DNA of 63,365 bases from Phycisphaerae bacterium (lineage in GTDB: Bacteria > Planctomycetota > Phycisphaerae > Phycisphaerales > SM1A02), in assembly GCA_002862305.1 (NCBI GenBank), contig PKCS01000092.1:1-63365 (forward strand), given 5' to 3'. The notes below the pieces were generated by a model. It was not told where the DNA came from and did not search any database. It saw only the letters and a list, made by a program, of their open reading frames with translations. Positions within the stretch are counted from its first letter, which is position 1. The number at the start of each line of letters is the position of its first letter. Position numbers and translations under genes: made by a program. Positions 61,270-63,365 of the stretch are shown one piece after another.

Positions 61270-61319
61270 GACGCCGGTGGCGTCAGCCAGGGAACTGTTC
61301 GTTTCATCGACGCCGGTGG
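61270..61319. repeat. Direct repeat pair upstream of chitinase
   Basis: GACGCCGGTGG occurs at 61270-61280 and again at 61309-61319, one unit per 39 bases. The first copy is also part of a palindrome, GACGCCGGTGGCGTC. Position within 80 bases of the chitinase start suggests an operator; no known site is recognised. Confidence 0.4.
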
Positions 61320-61432
61320 TTTGTCCGTTCTCGGTTTTTACCGCACGATACCGAGCTGGAACACGCAGGACCGCTCCAGGACGTACAGGGCGGTCCGGAG
61401 GGAGGGTCGGCCGCGAGCCCCTCCAGGAGGCC

Positions 61433-61469
61433 AAAAAAGAACAGCGGCCGCCCCGAAGGACGGCCGCTG
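61433..61469 (-). terminator. Intrinsic terminator of the 16S rRNA transcript
   Basis: Read on the minus strand, a twelve-base-pair stem (one G-U) with a UUCG tetraloop at 61442-61469 is followed by GTTCTTTTTTGG. This is a textbook Rho-independent terminator, about 140 bases after the 16S end. No 23S, 5S or tRNA lies between. Confidence 0.9.
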
Positions 61470-61605
61470 AGAATGAGTATGACGAGATCAACCTGTCCGA
61501 CCATTGCTGGCCGGAACTCCGGCGCCGATCCGAGGATCGTTGCCGGACGAGGCAGTGTTGACGATTTCAGGAACCGGATTGCTCCGGATTCCCGTCTAAG
61601 TAATC

Positions 61606-63106
<1,501 letters not shown>

Positions 63107-63365
63107 GATTCGTGACAGTGCGCGCCGAAACGCACACCGTTAATCTCGAAGAATTTGCCTGACAGTCGGTTTCCCGACCGGTCTCACCAACCTCAGACGG
63201 TTGGTGTCGGCAGGCGGCAAACCTGCCGAAGATTCTGGACACCCCACCACACGATGCAAGCACCGTGAAGTGAAGTCTTGTCTGAATTGACTTCAATTGG
63301 CGTCACAAGGATGTCCAAGGAACGTCCGTGCTGTAACGGCGTCCCTGGGATTCTTGCTTGCATCG
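63107..63365 (-). other. 16S leader region
   Basis: 259 bases before the 16S gene, AT-richer than the genes. It holds several hairpins, for example CCAACC...GGTTGG near 63187-63204 and TCGGCAGG...CCTGCCGA near 63208-63230, as expected for a processed rRNA leader. No promoter or boxA is clear; the promoter may lie past the window end. Confidence 0.6.
63252..63365. repeat. 11-bp inverted repeat in the 16S leader
   Basis: CGATGCAAGCA at 63252-63262 and its exact reverse complement TGCTTGCATCG at 63355-63365, the last bases of the window. In the RNA they could close a loop of about 92 bases. A chance match of this length over so short a distance is unlikely. Confidence 0.6.

Noticed and set aside
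61243-61380. Cyclic-di-GMP or other riboswitch before the chitinase gene
   Set aside because: GGACAAACC and GAAAC segments look vaguely like GEMM, but the conserved core and paired stems are missing.

Overview
The window looks like part of a chromosome from a high-GC planctomycete, most likely class Phycisphaerae. Several things support this. The small zinc-ribbon membrane protein at 12254 has the CxxC-DYPLQGL...CPEC start that I associate with that class. There is a pilin-like protein with a planctomycete-type H-Xn-DG tail, two divergent GroELs around one GroES, an outer-membrane LptD-like protein, and a chitinase with planctomycete-style EF-hand/dockerin repeats. The 16S rRNA gene stands alone, with its own terminator and no 23S behind it. 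In the 16S gene the EUB338 probe site (62771-62788) differs from the common bacterial form at one base. Class-level placement is my inference; a 16S search would settle it.

Layout. 1-5247: a five-gene efflux/export operon (TolC-like factor, membrane fusion protein, ATPase and two separate FtsX-type permeases). 5361-7828: xylulokinase, a tiny membrane protein and a peptidoglycan amidase lipoprotein. 8068-13069: gyrB, then queC and moxR on the other strand, then a zinc-ribbon membrane protein. 13353-21716: a one-direction protein-quality-control block, groEL-groES-groEL2-dnaJ-grpE-fmdB-rnr. 21873-27058: small and envelope proteins, a pseudopilin, then ftsY, nusB and ribH. 27148-32685: a UbiA-type prenyltransferase, an LptD-like outer-membrane protein and a GT87 glycosyltransferase. 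32682-36316: ruvB, htpX, lemA and a HAD phosphatase on the minus strand. 36389-39781: galactokinase and envelope proteins.

39819-47423: the most unusual region. Read on the minus strand, a 1235-residue Maf-type protein with extra nucleotidyltransferase-like and radical-SAM/SPASM-like regions is followed by neuA, neuB and neuC. Each gene overlaps the next by four bases. The three neu genes are enough in principle to make CMP-sialic acid from UDP-GlcNAc. The Maf part would be the likely transferase that puts a nonulosonic acid on flagellin or another surface protein. An HDOD-domain regulator lies just downstream.

47551-59328: a membrane protein, a large secreted protein of unknown function, a threonine aldolase-HAD-M29 aminopeptidase operon, a PepSY/FKBP prolyl isomerase, rpiB-tkt (pentose phosphate pathway) and lipoproteins. 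59371-63365: a multidomain GH18 chitinase, a strong intrinsic terminator, the 16S rRNA gene and its leader. I found no tRNA, CRISPR array, insertion sequence or phage gene. Many genes are joined by ATGA or GTGA overlaps, and strong GGAGG/AAGGAG ribosome sites match the CCTCC anti-Shine-Dalgarno end of the 16S RNA.
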